From Diphasiastrum complanatum (lineage: Eukaryota > Streptophyta > Lycopodiopsida > Lycopodiales > Lycopodiaceae): DNA of 62,073 bases. The notes beneath the pieces were generated by a model. It had not been told where the DNA came from, ran no database searches, and worked only from the letters and a program-made list of their open reading frames with translations. The stretch is taken from contig MU833040.1 of the NCBI GenBank assembly GCA_029204225.1, positions 1 through 62,073 on the forward strand. Direction: 5' to 3'. The position numbers and the translations under genes were made by a program. How positions within the stretch are numbered: the first letter of the stretch is position 1; each line of letters opens with the position of its first letter. Below are positions 12,827-31,499 of this stretch, piece after piece.

Positions 12827-13700
12827 CAGGTCTGATAGCTTACTGGGAAGGTAAAAAGGAATGCTAATCATGCTGTAAATAATTCCAGAATGATCTCCCT
12901 ATGGATTTGGAGAGATCCATCCCCCAAAAATCACAAAAAATGGTCATTTTTTGAACTTTTTTGACTTCCTACAAGTTAAATAGCTAGAATTCTTGGTTCT
13001 AACTTCAGGGAAAGCTTCAAAAGACTTTGGTCCACCTCTTTACAAGCTCTACATGGTGTTTTACAGCCACATACTATCCAACTTTATGAAAAAAAAAACA
13101 AGCAAAAATGATGATTTTTGACTATTTTCCGATTTTTTCATTACAATAAAGTGGAAATTCATGACATACAACTCTTTCTCTAATACATGCAAACCAATTT
13201 ACAGAATTATAATCATCTAATTGGTCTGATCTTGCTGGATTTTGGTTCTTACTATCTATTTTGTGCCAAAAAGCATGGAAAACCAAGCAATTTTGACCAA
13301 AATATAGTCTAGAATCATAAATCATTGGAAAGAACCGGCATGTATCATTAATTTCATCATTAATGAACCCTAAAATGAAAGTACACTTGCTGGAAAATTC
13401 AGATCTACCAAAGATCTTGTCCATGTCAATTCTCCGGACATCTTGAGAAGATGTTACATTTTGTGATGGAGATTGTAGTTAGAACGATGTAGATGGCTCA
13501 TTACATCTTTGATCAGCTCTTGCGCTTTTGTCTTGTCCACCAGATAGGCTAGCAAACAATCTTTCCCATTTGACCTCATCAACTAGTCGATGTTTTCTTC
13601 TTGGTTCGGAACCTGCAGTTCTTCCATCACTTCTTCAGTAGGGCTCGATTGTCCATTGAACAATAATAATGATGAACCACAAGGGGTATGAGGAGTGGCT
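12827..13700. other. unassigned, partly gypsy-leader-like
   Basis: The phrase GTGCCAAAAAGCATGGAAAA with following CTAGAATC near 13265-13320 resembles 56140-56195, in the leader of the gypsy element at 53995-57544. This region may therefore be an old copy of such a leader. The minus frame 13122-13424 has no recognisable domain. Confidence 0.35.
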
Positions 13701-14132
13701 TTATTGATATATAGTGCTATTCTGTATGCAACGTTGCTCTGGAGATGACGATTGTTCAAGTTGGCACATAGAACTCATGTACCGTAGTGCGTGCTCATCA
13801 CCTTGTGAATTGCGATGATGTTTTGATTGTCGTGAATATAGCTCATCATCACTGTCACTACTATAAAAACTGCAATCAATATTAGATTGATTTGACTGGT
13901 ATAGCTCATGGTCTTTATTTTGGTCAGAATAATTTTCATCATAACTCAAACAGTCTCTATATGAGTCATGTTGCTCATATTGGTCTGAATTATCGTCGTT
14001 GTGCTCCTCATAGTGATAATATTGATCTGAATTACTATCATTGTGCTTCTCATACTAATAATCACAATATGATTGGTCATCACATTCAGATTGATTATCA
14101 AATTCCACCGCATAATCAAGGTCAAAATCCAT
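13701..14132 (-). pseudogene. acidic Asp/Asn/Tyr/Gln/Ser-rich ORF with one stop
   Basis: From an ATG at 14132 the minus frame stays open for 143 codons except for one TAG near codon 26. The product would be strongly acidic and low in complexity: MDFDLDYAVEFDNQ at the start, two imperfect copies of an about 14-residue unit with a Y-E-x-H-N-D-x-N-S-D-Q-Y pattern, and an SDSDDELYSRQSKHHR stretch near the end. The DNA shows the same thing as two near-identical 48-bp units at about 13978-14070. No family is recognised. It could be a disordered tail of a retroelement gag or an old host exon. Confidence 0.4.
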
Positions 14133-14139
14133 TTTGACA

Positions 14140-14837
14140 AATCAAAGGAGAATAGGAGTTTGAAAATTTATAAGGAACCTTATAGAAAAATTGCAAAGTT
14201 TAATTTTTGCAAGGAAAATAAGCTCTTGACAGTTTCTCCACCCACTTAAAACTAGAGGTCTACAATGAGTGAAACTGAGAATGCAAAATCTTGTAGGTCA
14301 TATAAAACTTACCACTATTTTTTTTTTTAAAGTATTCAGCTCAAACGAAATTGATATGAAGATTTGAAAGACTATCGAGAACACGTAAAAACTGACTCAA
14401 GAAAATGGTCTTAAAAAATTAAATGGGAAGTAATAATTTACAAACTTTCGATATGTGAGCAATGTCAAGCTCGTCATTTGATCATTTTTCGTTTTTACTG
14501 CACTGGCATCCGAGCTCAAATAAAAAAGTTATGGTTGCTAAGAGAATGATAATAAAAGTAATTAGCTAAAACTTAGAAAAAAAAAAGGGTCCTTATAAAA
14601 ATTTTATAAATTGGAATGGATGGCACTATGAAATCCTTAAAATGTTTCAGTGCTCGAGAAACATTAATAGAAACCGAAAAAATTTAAAATTTACAAGCAA
14701 AAATTTTTAACGATCACTTTTGTGAATGGCTTAAGTGCTCGTAAGATAAAATCTTAGAAGTAAGATAAAATCTTAGAACCATGAATAAAAAGTAAGAACC
14801 TTTTAAAGAAACAAAATAATAAAAATCAACCAAAAAA
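14140..14837. other. unassigned AT-rich DNA
   Basis: A-rich sequence without recognised motifs. Confidence 0.3.
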
Positions 14838-15420
14838 TTAAGTGGGCTCAGGGCCGCGGGGCGCTATATGAGGGAGATAGTCTAGAGAGAGAGAGTGGGG
14901 GCGCGTAGGCAGGGAAGAGGGGTAGAGAGAGAAGTTTGGACCGAGTCCTAGAGAGAGTAAAGTTGACCGAGTCACTCGTGGGTGGAAAGAGAAAGAGTTG
15001 GACCTGGTGTTAGTGAGAGGGAGGGTGACCGAGGAACGTGGGGATGAGATGTCGACCGAGCCGAAGACGTGAGTGGATGAGCTCTCGACCAAGCCGGGAG
15101 ACGGGAGACGTGAGATGTCGACCGAGCCGAGGGAGGAGAAAAGAGAGGAGAGAAGGGATCTCGACCGGATGGCAGAATCTGGCAAACGCGGAAGGCAACC
15201 GACGAGGCTTGGCTTTTGCTGGAGCCGGAGTTTCCTGTGGCATTCAAGAGTGTGGAAATCGTGAATGCCGGCACTTCTTTGTTGGAAATCTATGGCCTCA
15301 GAGCCGAAGGAGCTCGGGATGAGTTTGAATTGCTTTCGCCTGCACAGCCACTCATGTCTGTCAGCAGCCTTTTGGGTTTGCAGATCAAAGTTCCTGTATC
15401 GGTCTATCAAAGTTGCAGTT
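14838..15420. other. GC-rich island with recurring GACCGAG motif
   Basis: A sharp change to GC-rich, purine-biased sequence within AT-rich surroundings. GACCGAG or close variants recur at irregular spacing from about 14938 to 15165, often as TCGACCGAGCCGA. Open frames exist on both strands (minus 14838-15410, 190 codons; several on plus), as expected when stop codons are rare by composition. No domain is seen in any of them. The motif resembles the reverse complement of the CGGTCGAGAT core of the arrays at 41-46 kb. Confidence 0.45.
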
Positions 15421-16110
15421 CATTGCAAAACTAAATCTGAGATCAGTAAAGAGTTCACATCTCAAACTTAAAGGTTGCGACTCCAAAGAAAACGACGGCT
15501 TCCAGGATGGGGCTCAATATTGATCCAAATCACAAAAACTTAATACCTCTGAAAAGCTAACAACAAGCTCTATCAGCCTATAGGATCAGATCAATGATTG
15601 AATGTGATTTGGTAGATCAAATTTACAACAAAATAGGTTTGAAAATTTTGAAAAAAAACTAACAAAACTAGAGCTACAAATCAAGATTTGTCATAATTTT
15701 TTGGATATTAATCCAAATGACCTGCCATATGGATAAGATCAAAACTAAGACAATGATCTAGAATCATATGTAGATAAACTTGAGATTAAAACTCAAATCA
15801 AATCTAAAAAATTTAAACAAAGTGAAAGCAAAATTCTAATCACCTATTTTGACAGCTTTTGGAAAAATTGCAATAACTTTTGCATCTCTTACCCAAATGG
15901 CTTGCAAATTGGTGCAAATGAAAGCTGAAACAAAGCTCTACAAACCTATTGAATCAATTTGAAATGAAAAACAAAATTGAATGTCGAAAATTGTTCTGAG
16001 CAGACCTGAAAAATTCAAAGTTAGAAATTAGCAAAATGAAAACTACAAATCCAATAAACTTATCAAATCTAATGAAATTCACATAGAATCATCATGAATT
16101 TAGGAACTAT
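15421..16110. other. probable retroelement leader, unassigned
   Basis: AT-rich sequence lying between the GC-rich island and a copia-type primer-binding site at 16111-16122 on the minus strand. It fits a 5' leader. No coding motif is seen. Confidence 0.35.
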
Positions 16111-16122
16111 GCTCTAATACCA
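16111..16122 (-). other. copia-type primer-binding site
   Basis: TGGTATTAGAGC on the minus strand, five bases after a possible LTR end (CATGACA). Sequence to the right (16128 to about 16560) would be the LTR, whose start was not located. Confidence 0.5.
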
Positions 16123-16746
16123 AAAAATGTCATGTGCCAAATCTCAAACTAATAGCAATAACAATGAAGTAAAGCTAAAAGCAAGAAGATAACAAGACAA
16201 TCATGATAGCATATTAATAGAAAGCTAGAAACAATGAGATCACAATGGAATCACATTAACAATGAAATATAGAGTACAATCAATGAACATTGAGCATTGA
16301 TTCATGTGGATAGGGCACATGAGACCTAGCAATGAAGATCCTTATGGCTCACATTCACAAGGAAATGAGCCAAAAAATGATATCTCTTGCCTAGTTATAG
16401 ACAATGCTCTTACTTAACTTAACTATCTGGAGGGATAGTTAGCCTTTGATAAGTATTATTTAAATTAAATTGGGCTCTTATTGGCGTATTATCCTTATTA
16501 GTTACTTTGAAGGGCCTAAAGAGAGAACCGCCTTGTTCTTAAGGCTAATAGCTTCTTTTGGGCCTACAAGCTTACAATGGATATTTTGATGCATTGATAA
16601 GCACTAATGTACTAGTAGTACATGATAGTCCTTCCAGATGAAGTCTGAAGTCTTTCACAGTATGAGCATACAAGCGATGCATTTGCCCAATCCTCACCAT
16701 CGATAGAGAACACGTAAATGCATGAGATAGAGACATGGCATAGGCG

Positions 16747-16747
<1 letters not shown>

Positions 16748-16801
<54 letters not shown>
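16748..16801. repeat. (GA)n microsatellite, about 27 units
   Basis: Pure GA repeat. The minus frame through it codes only Leu-Ser runs. Confidence 0.97.
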
Positions 16802-16804
<3 letters not shown>

Positions 16805-18217
16805 CTTCAAACATTGATGATGTGGATTTTTTCTATTTTTTAAAAATGATGACATGGATTTTTCTCCATCCAAAGAATCTTAAAATGGATATTAGATGGC
16901 CTTATAAACACATTTTTTTTTTCCTCTATAGCATGTAATTTTCCTTAATTTTTAATGAATTGTTTTTTGAAAATAGTCTAGGCTACAATGTGCAACACAT
17001 CAATGTTATAAAGCCAACCTTGAAGATCAATTTTTATAATTGTCACACAAAAACACACATTTTTAGCAATGTCGTGTAATCTACAATGACACAAAAGAAA
17101 TTTCAATAGCACACTATTATGCTAAAATCAAGATGTGAAAGGAACAACTATTGAACATGTAAATTTTTTGTAGAAAAACCATAGATAGTTAATTTTAAAT
17201 GAATAAAAATGTACTAATATGCTATTTTTGTCCACCAACAAAAGATCCCAAAATTGGGGGGGGTCATACCCACGTCTAATCTCGGATTGTTTATCCCGTT
17301 AGATGTCAGTAGGCCTACCTCGACCCGTAAGTTATTATGATTATGAGGGTTTGGGGCCCTCAAGTGTATATTGTCATAATTAATGGCTAGAGGACTAAAC
17401 TCATTATGGTGTATTATTGGGGGTCTATTAGTGAGTCATAGAGAAACTGGATGATGTGAGAAATTTCAACTCGTTTAGTCAAGATTGGTCATAGTTTGAT
17501 AAATTGCCAAATACACAATTGAGGCCAATTTTCATATTAGACTTAGAGTTTGACTTTTCAAAGTTATATTAGTCTAAAAGCATTTGAATAAACACTTTTG
17601 AAAAGTGTGGGAAACTATAGAACACGAGTTTTTGATAGATTCAATTTGAGTAGTAGAGACATTGAATCTAGTCACAATCATAGTAGGGTTTTTCATTATG
17701 GAGGGAAACCAAAGTTTAAAGTTAGGTTTGGACCTATTATAAAAGGATGTAACTCGTGGGAAGAGAAGACATTCTCTGGTTCTCTTGGGTTCATCTATCC
17801 ATTGGTGCACTATAATGGTGATATCTTGCAATCTTGTGTGTAGAATGTTTATTTTATGCTATCTTGGGATCCACACGTGTAAAATATAGTAGCTTACTGT
17901 TTTTGTACAGATAGCAACTTCATCATATCTTATGTTTGATGTTTGATCAAGTTCTTAGTGAGTTTGCATCTCTTTCTTTAAATAGATGTTGATTTTTCTA
18001 CATTGGCAGGATTGGTAGAGGTGATCTATTTCTAATCAAGATCAGGTTATGGATTTGGGTCTTGATTGATCCCAAACTTTTCACAGATGATGTGGCCCAA
18101 TTAGGCTGTAGAGGTGTTGGTGTAATACTATAGGCACATAATTTTCATAAGAATTCACATTTTATGATACTACTCTCATACATGCAATTATGCCCGGAAT
18201 AAACTTGTAATTAATGG
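16802..18217. other. unassigned DNA
   Basis: No gene recognised. CCACACGTGT at 17871-17880 is one more example of the palindromic box found in the copia family B LTRs, so parts of this stretch may be an old LTR. Confidence 0.3.
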
Positions 18218-18224
18218 AACTTGT

Positions 18225-18655
18225 AATCATAGAACCCGGGGTTTCCAGAACCGTGGGTTCTGGGAATCGTGGAAGGAACCGTACCACAGTTCCTTGAACC
18301 GTGGTACGGTTCATGTAAAAAAATAATAATAATTAATTAATTTTCCTAAATTTCCCCCCAAAACCTCTCAAAGCTAGTTTTTGTCCCTCTCTCTCTCTGT
18401 CTCCCTCTCTCTTATCAATTTGGGAGATTAAATCATTTGAAGAAAATAATCTAAGTAGGGAGAATCTGCTTTTTCTGAAAAAAAATGGCATTTTTTTAGC
18501 ATTTTTTTGGGCTATTTTTGGGGGCTGGGACAAAAAACAAATTAATTAATTAATTATTCAGTGCGGTGCACCACGGTTCTGGGCAAAAATTTTAAAGAAC
18601 CGTACGGTTCTCAGAACCGTGGTGAACCGTTAACGGTTCATTGATTCTATGCTTG
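18225..18655. mobile_element. foldback / MITE-like element
   Basis: The two halves are inverted. GAACCGTGG and TACGGTTC words crowd the outer parts (18235-18315 and 18570-18645), and AATTAATTAATT blocks lie inside them (18330-18345 and 18538-18557). The outermost ends share CATAGAA (left) and TTCTATG (right). There is no coding capacity. Class and target duplication were not established. Confidence 0.6.
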
Positions 18656-18779
18656 TAATAATAAAGTGTTAGATTTCTTATGCTCAGTCTTAAACAAATC
18701 GTTCAAGTAATGAGCATCTTGAAAAACCGAAAGCCGTATTTTTTAGGCCTTCACATTTTTACCTTTAAAATTTTCTATG

Positions 18780-19165
18780 ACTTGGAAATCATTTTAAGAC
18801 ACCTTCGCCTTTTCCGCCTTTTTCGCTCCTTAGCGAAAAATGTGACACACTGGCCAAGTGGCCAGATAACTTAGAAATTATTTTTAAGGCACCTTCGCAT
18901 TTTTCACTCCTTAGCAAAACATGCGACACACTGGCCAAATGGCCAGAATAACTTAGAAATCATTTCTAAGGCACCTTCGCCTTTTTTTGCTCCTTAGCGA
19001 AAAATGCGACACATTGGCCAAGTGGCCAGAATACCTTAGAAATCATTTTTTAAGGCACCTTCGCTTTTTTCGCTCAATAGCGAAAAATGCGACACACTGG
19101 CCAAGTGGCCAGAATACCTTAGAAATCATTTTAAGGCACTTTCACCTTTTTCGCTTTTTGTTGAC
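18780..19165. repeat. tandem array, about 4.5 units of 83 bp
   Basis: The phrase GAAATCATTTTAAGGCACC restarts near 18785, 18872, 18955, 19038 and 19120, giving a period of 82-87 bp. Each unit carries two inverted repeats: TTCGCT-CCTT-AGCGAA and CTGGCCA-AG-TGGCCAG, the latter a near-perfect palindrome. Units differ by point changes within these words. Confidence 0.9.
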
Positions 19166-19810
19166 CGACTTCGCCAATGGATGAGTAACCCTAAAACAGC
19201 TGGACAAACAAATATCCCAAAGGCGGTTGACGGTACTTTTGTACATATGCAAAGACTGGCATAAATAGCCTTAAAGGCTTGTAAGATATTTCCTCTCTTG
19301 TAAATCTCTATATTAGCTGAAACAAGCTATGTAAGTGTTAATTTTTGAATTTCTCTTTCAATCAGAGTTATCTATAGCCAGCGTTATCATGCTCAACAAG
19401 CTGAAGTTATTACTTCAAGTCATTGTACTCACTGTTGATATTTATCACAGTGGAATTTTTGTCTCACTACTGTGTCGTTCATTTGCGCAAACTGTATAAA
19501 TTCTTCTACTTGAACATTTCTGCTACTAACTGTTGCGTTTCCGTTCCTACACGCCTACGCTCTGAGCAACCGAGCCTCCGCTGCGCTCACGACCACCGTT
19601 TTACGACACTCCACATGTTGGAAGACGCTATCTGAGTAGTTGAAGCCTACGATACCACTGTGGTTGCCTCACGGAAGAGTATGCACTGCCAAACAACCCA
19701 AAAGCCCGAAGTTGAAAAGCCGAAGAATAATAAAAGAAAAAAATTGTTTTTATCAAATTGGAAGCTATTGCGTACCAACACAAAAAGGAGAAAAACAATA
19801 ACTGAAGCCC
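19166..19810. other. possible LTR-like region, unassigned
   Basis: Follows the tandem array. It contains a CATAAATAG TATA-like motif near 19260 and a GC-richer patch at 19545-19600. It may be LTR and leader of the gag fragment that follows, but ends were not found. Confidence 0.3.
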
Positions 19811-19825
19811 ATTGTAAAGGACAAG

Positions 19826-20035
19826 GTGCGAATTGCGGCAATAAAGGAGAACCTTTGCTTCTTATGCAACAAACTTGGGCACTGTGCTAAATTGTGTCCC
19901 AAAAAGAAAAAGAAAGCATCAAGTTTCATGACAGTGGATTTATCCGCAGGTAAATTGGTTGTGATTGTACTTGTAATTTCAATACAATGTCTATCAAGCC
20001 TAATCAATTGTTTCATGTTAGAGGCAATATTTTAG
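19826..20035 (+). pseudogene. gypsy-type gag zinc-knuckle fragment
   Basis: Encodes one CCHC knuckle, CFLCNKLGHCAKLC (C-x2-C-x4-H-x4-C), followed by a lysine run, as at the gag C-terminus of Ty3/gypsy elements. A second frame just downstream (from about 19990) reads NQLFHVRGNILGKDV, resembling the start of a gypsy protease region. Both are broken pieces. Confidence 0.65.
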
Positions 20036-20919
20036 GAAAAGACGTAAATGGCCAGTGATCATCGTTATGGGGTCCACAACAATTTGAGTTTGCTCCTCCT
20101 TCGAGAAGCTTTTTTTGCAATTCATACCATGCTTTTTTGGTTTCGTGAGTTTCCTCTCAAGTCAAAACCTATTGCTTCGCCTGGAAAATATTTCAAAGGT
20201 GATGCTAGAGAAACAAAGCATGCCCTCCTTGCTACTAGAACTCACCAGGAAAAGGCACTAATGGAAGATGAACTCTCATTTGAAGGAAATAAGGAAGAAT
20301 GTTAATAAACTTCCTCCGGCCAGTGCCAACCTAGAGAAGGATGTTGACCAAAATACAACCAAGAGAATGACTAGCGAGATTTTCAACTTTCGGTGCCTCT
20401 TTCTAAGTGCAACCTGCAAGAGAGACTTAGGAATCACTCCTACAATGAATTGACACCTCCTTCATGCTCTCATATGTTTACAGAAATTCAAAAAAGAATT
20501 GTGGAGTAATTATGGTACTACGAACTTCGAAGGCATCGGCCCAACCTAGAGGTGGGTGCCCTACTCCCAAAATGACACACTCATGGTTATTTAGGATGAT
20601 TCAATTTCAATTCTTAACCCATAACTGACTGTGCACAAAGTCCCTGGAAGTGCCACTGCCCACAAAACAAGTGCTATTCCCTTATATTGCAAAAATAACT
20701 CTTTGCATGTGCAAAAATCTTCACATGACTTACATTCTACACATTATAGTTGACCCTCACCCTTAATCTGATATTTAGGTTGGACCTTACAAGACAATCA
20801 CAATCAGAGCTAAGAGATAACTCAACCAACATCCTTGTGCCTACCCAACCAATTCTGATCTGCTGAAATTCAAATAGTTAAATCACAGGTCTTACCTATG
20901 CAAATCTTCCACCAAAAAG
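20036..20919. other. unassigned DNA
   Basis: Only short frames without domains. Probably a continuation of decayed retroelement sequence. Confidence 0.3.
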
Positions 20920-21190
20920 GATCTTGTTAGGATTTTGTGTCTAGAATTGATCTAGATTGATCTTAATCTGAAGTAGATTGATAGATCAAGTAATCTGACA
21001 ACCAATCCCTCTTGAGGATCAGATTAGGATCCACTCTTGGTCCTTTTTGTACTTTTTGCACACATAATTGATATAGAGAATAGTGTCCACTTGGGATGCT
21101 TCACTATTTCTTACATCAATTTTACATATCAAGATGTAACTAGAACATGAAGAATCAAATAGAATGTAAATGAAATGATTCCACCATGCT
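20920..21190. repeat. repeat segment shared with 9661-9910
   Basis: Second copy of the dispersed segment described at 9661-9910, in the same orientation, more similar at its left half. Confidence 0.55.
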
Positions 21191-22130
21191 TCCAACTCTA
21201 AACTCTCTGAAAAAATACAGCAAACAAACAATAAATGTGAGTGATCAACATTTGCTTGCATGTCTCCTCCTCCTTTGTCCTTTGTTGCCATGTATCCACC
21301 ATGATACTCCATGAATGAGCTTCCATCTCCATCTTGCCAAAAGATGCCATCAAGCCTTGATGACTTGGCCATGAATGAGTGACATTAAGAGCCTCCAATA
21401 GCTTCATTTCCATCAGTAAAACCAGACAAGAATGCTAGTATAAATCCAACATCAAAACAATGCTCACCAATGTAGCTAGTTTTACCATATATTGACAATT
21501 TGCACACATCCACATGAAATTGCTCAAACATGAGATAGCACAAGTAAACTTGAAAAACACCTCCTTGCTGCTCCTTTGACCTTACTTGAGTCTTCAATAT
21601 TCTGCAAAAACATATCCATAACATCTTTGCCAATTACCTCTCCTTTGATGCTCTTGACTAGCTCCAAATTGCCAACTTCCCTTTTGACTAGTTGAAGTGC
21701 TTTGAGATCAACTTCTTGATCTTCAACTTGATCATAAAAGTCATTGAACAACATTTGTTTTCCAGATCCAATACTTGATTTTACAACAAGTTAACATCCA
21801 TCCACTTGCATACGTTTTCATTGAGCTGGTTTGTATCCTCATACTTTCAATAAGTGCAAAAAGTAGGATTTGGAACTATTGGGTTTATATCATTGAATAT
21901 AAGCCTGATCAAGGAAAATAAACCCCTTGAAGCATATCACCCTTTCAAGTGCTGCATGTTAAGAACTTAAATCCAGGTTTAATCTGGTAATAAGATAGAT
22001 CCAGGTTTGCCAAAGATCAAGAGCACAATCGTCGTTCAATGATTCAAAGAACCACATTTCTCCAAAGCATGAAAGAGCCCAGGTCACTATAATGTACAAG
22101 ACCATTAAGTAATACATGAAAGTAATTGCC
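21191..22130. other. unassigned DNA downstream of the reductase gene
   Basis: Minus frames at 21385-21633 and 21524-21754 are short and lack recognisable domains. No gene supported. Confidence 0.3.
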
Positions 22131-22165
22131 AGGAATCTTGCAAAACTGGCTGACTGATATAAAAA

Positions 22166-22171
22166 TTTATT
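22166..22171 (-). terminator. candidate polyadenylation signal of the reductase gene
   Basis: AATAAA on the minus strand, about 190 bases after the stop codon, the first canonical hexamer found in the 3' flank. Confidence 0.5.
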
Positions 22172-22361
22172 GAAGTATATCAATAGAAGTGGATATAATT
22201 TCGCAAGAAATTACCATCTTCACCAATATTATATACTAATACATGAACTCTGATAAGGAACCATTGAAGCTATACGCACAATAAGATGTCGAGTGAGACT
22301 GGCTGAAATGTTTTGCAAGAACTGCAGAAGCTCCCTCCAGTGAAACGTCCACTGTTCCACC

Positions 22362-29781
<7,420 letters not shown>

Positions 29782-29782
<1 letters not shown>

Positions 29783-29808
29783 CTCTCTCTCTCTCTCTCT
29801 CTCTCTTC
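29782..29808 (-). repeat. (GA)13 repeat in the reductase 5' UTR
   Basis: In mRNA sense a GA repeat runs up to and shares its last A with the ATG start codon. Repeat length therefore directly changes the leader but not the protein. Confidence 0.95.
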
Positions 29809-29864
29809 TGATTTTTGCGAGTCTTTTTGTTTAGTCATTTCCCATAGATGGAAATGAAAGGAGA

Positions 29865-29880
29865 GATAAGGACACGTGTC
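29865..29880 (-). promoter_or_regulatory. I-box / G-box pair upstream of the reductase gene
   Basis: GATAAG (29865-29870, plus-strand reading) directly abuts the palindromic GACACGTGTC (29871-29880), about 85-100 bp before the start codon. G-box and I-box combinations are known light-response modules of plant photosynthesis genes such as rbcS. Function here is inferred from motif and position. No clear TATA box was found close by. Confidence 0.6.
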
Positions 29881-29929
29881 AGATTTTCGTTTGAATACAT
29901 TATGGGGGCAGGTCCCCTGGGAGGGCATT

Positions 29930-30525
29930 AGTCCTCCTTCCCAGGGTAGAATGCTATGAGGAGGCTGCTTCCATGCTGCAATTTTTGTTTTTACTTTTTT
30001 TTCAATGCCTTTTTAGCCGCAATTCTTTTACTTGGTTTGAGTCTAAGGTTTAGTCAAATATGTGTCAAGTCAAAGGTTGACTTAAATATTTGTCGAGTCG
30101 AATTCGAGTGTTGTGAATCTTTTTGACAGGCTTCTTATTGACATAATATGGTAGGCACTCTAAAGATCAAATTGACGGATTGAAATTAAACACCAAAACA
30201 AAAGCTGGAAAGCATTGTCTACATGGCTGGCAATGTACTCAATGTCTAGTTTGCATGGCACATTATCATTTTTGTTGTTCCATTTGTTGACTAGCCTTTT
30301 TCTTTTGATTGTATAGAGATTGTTGGTGTTAGTATATCTAATTGTGTGACAAAGATGACGACAATGTAGGTGAAAAGGCCAAATAAACCAATTCAATAAA
30401 ACACTTAAAAGCACAGAGAAGTTTTTTCCATTGGTTTATCCTTGCTCTCCACCAATTCACCCAATATCCCAATTGCTTGTGACAGTCACATGCCCAATTT
30501 TCCACCAATCAAAGATCTTGTTCTA
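29930..30525. other. unassigned DNA upstream of the reductase gene
   Basis: No gene recognised. Repeated CAAGTCAAAGG / GTCGAGTCGAA words near 30050-30105 are the only pattern. Confidence 0.35.
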
Positions 30526-30529
30526 GATT

Positions 30530-31490
30530 TCATCTACATTCATTTGATTTTGTACATTTGTCCATTGCACACACAATGGTATGTGCTCTTCTCAAGGATC
30601 TTTTAATGTTCTTTCTAACACTCTTCATGAAATGAAATAAGCAAGAGCTCTCTCTTTTCAAGGCCTTGTGCATTTTGGCATCTCTTTCATAAACAATGTG
30701 CACAATTATCGGATTGGCATGTGCCTCATAGACCATGAACCCTCCAAAAGAAATTTGATGTAGCATGTGTTTGGACACCACCCAATTGAATAATTGCCAA
30801 AAAAAAGACCAGATCATCCATCCTAGGTAACATATATTTATTTTTTACGGTAAGTTTGTTCAAACCCTTGTAGTCAACACATAGCCAAAACCCCCAACGG
30901 ACGCTCCATGATGACTTACTTGGTTTGATATGTCCCATCCTAAGGTATTCCTCGATTTGCCTAGCCACTCCTCCCTCTTCCTTTTGACTAAACCTATAAA
31001 ATGGGATGGCTACCGAGTAATAAGTCTATCTTATGGTCCATGGACCACGAGCAATTGGTAGGCCATTGTAATTGTTTAGGAAAAACATCACTAAATCTTT
31101 GTTTTAAATCTTGCACTAAATTTGTTCTTGATGAGAATTATCAGTGTTAAAACAAGAAAACACATTCACATCATCACTGATATCACAATGCACTCAAGAT
31201 TTTAAAACAAGATAAAAAGGTCATACTTAGAATCGTGCAGTTTTTCCATAACTTCCGCCGATGAAACCATTGACGATGTGATTACATCAGTGTCTCCAAA
31301 AAAAGAGACTATCTTATCAAACTTATTTTTTAATACTAACGTATGGTTTTTAAAATCTATTTCCAAGAAATCTGATTTATCGAAAAACCATTCATGTCCT
31401 AGGATTACATCAATTCTATCAAGGTTCATAACATGGAAGTCGAGCCGCTCAGCTTAATCTTGTATCTGAAGCTATAAGTTAGGGACCTTG
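30530..31490 (-). pseudogene. Ty3/gypsy pol remnant
   Basis: Broken minus-strand pieces in pol order. 31429-31202 encodes DRIDVILGHEWFF and following residues, the region after the aspartic protease. 30968-30810 encodes [19 protein letters not shown] and [22 protein letters not shown], the beginning of the reverse transcriptase domain. 30817-30530 is in another frame and has no clear domain. The catalytic YxDD part is missing. Sequence style matches the 54-kb gypsy element. Confidence 0.75.
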
Positions 31491-31499
31491 ACATCCCAA

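Noticed and set aside
14972-15471. Several overlapping frames on both strands
   Set aside because: GC-rich, repeat-like DNA in which stop codons are rare; no domain or codon signal favours any strand.
18780-19165. CRISPR-like spacing of repeats
   Set aside because: Whole 83-bp units are repeated without unique spacers, and the genome is a plant nuclear genome.
21385-21754. Minus frames downstream of the reductase gene as a separate small gene
   Set aside because: Two short overlapping frames with no domain, no splice signals that join them and no known counterpart.
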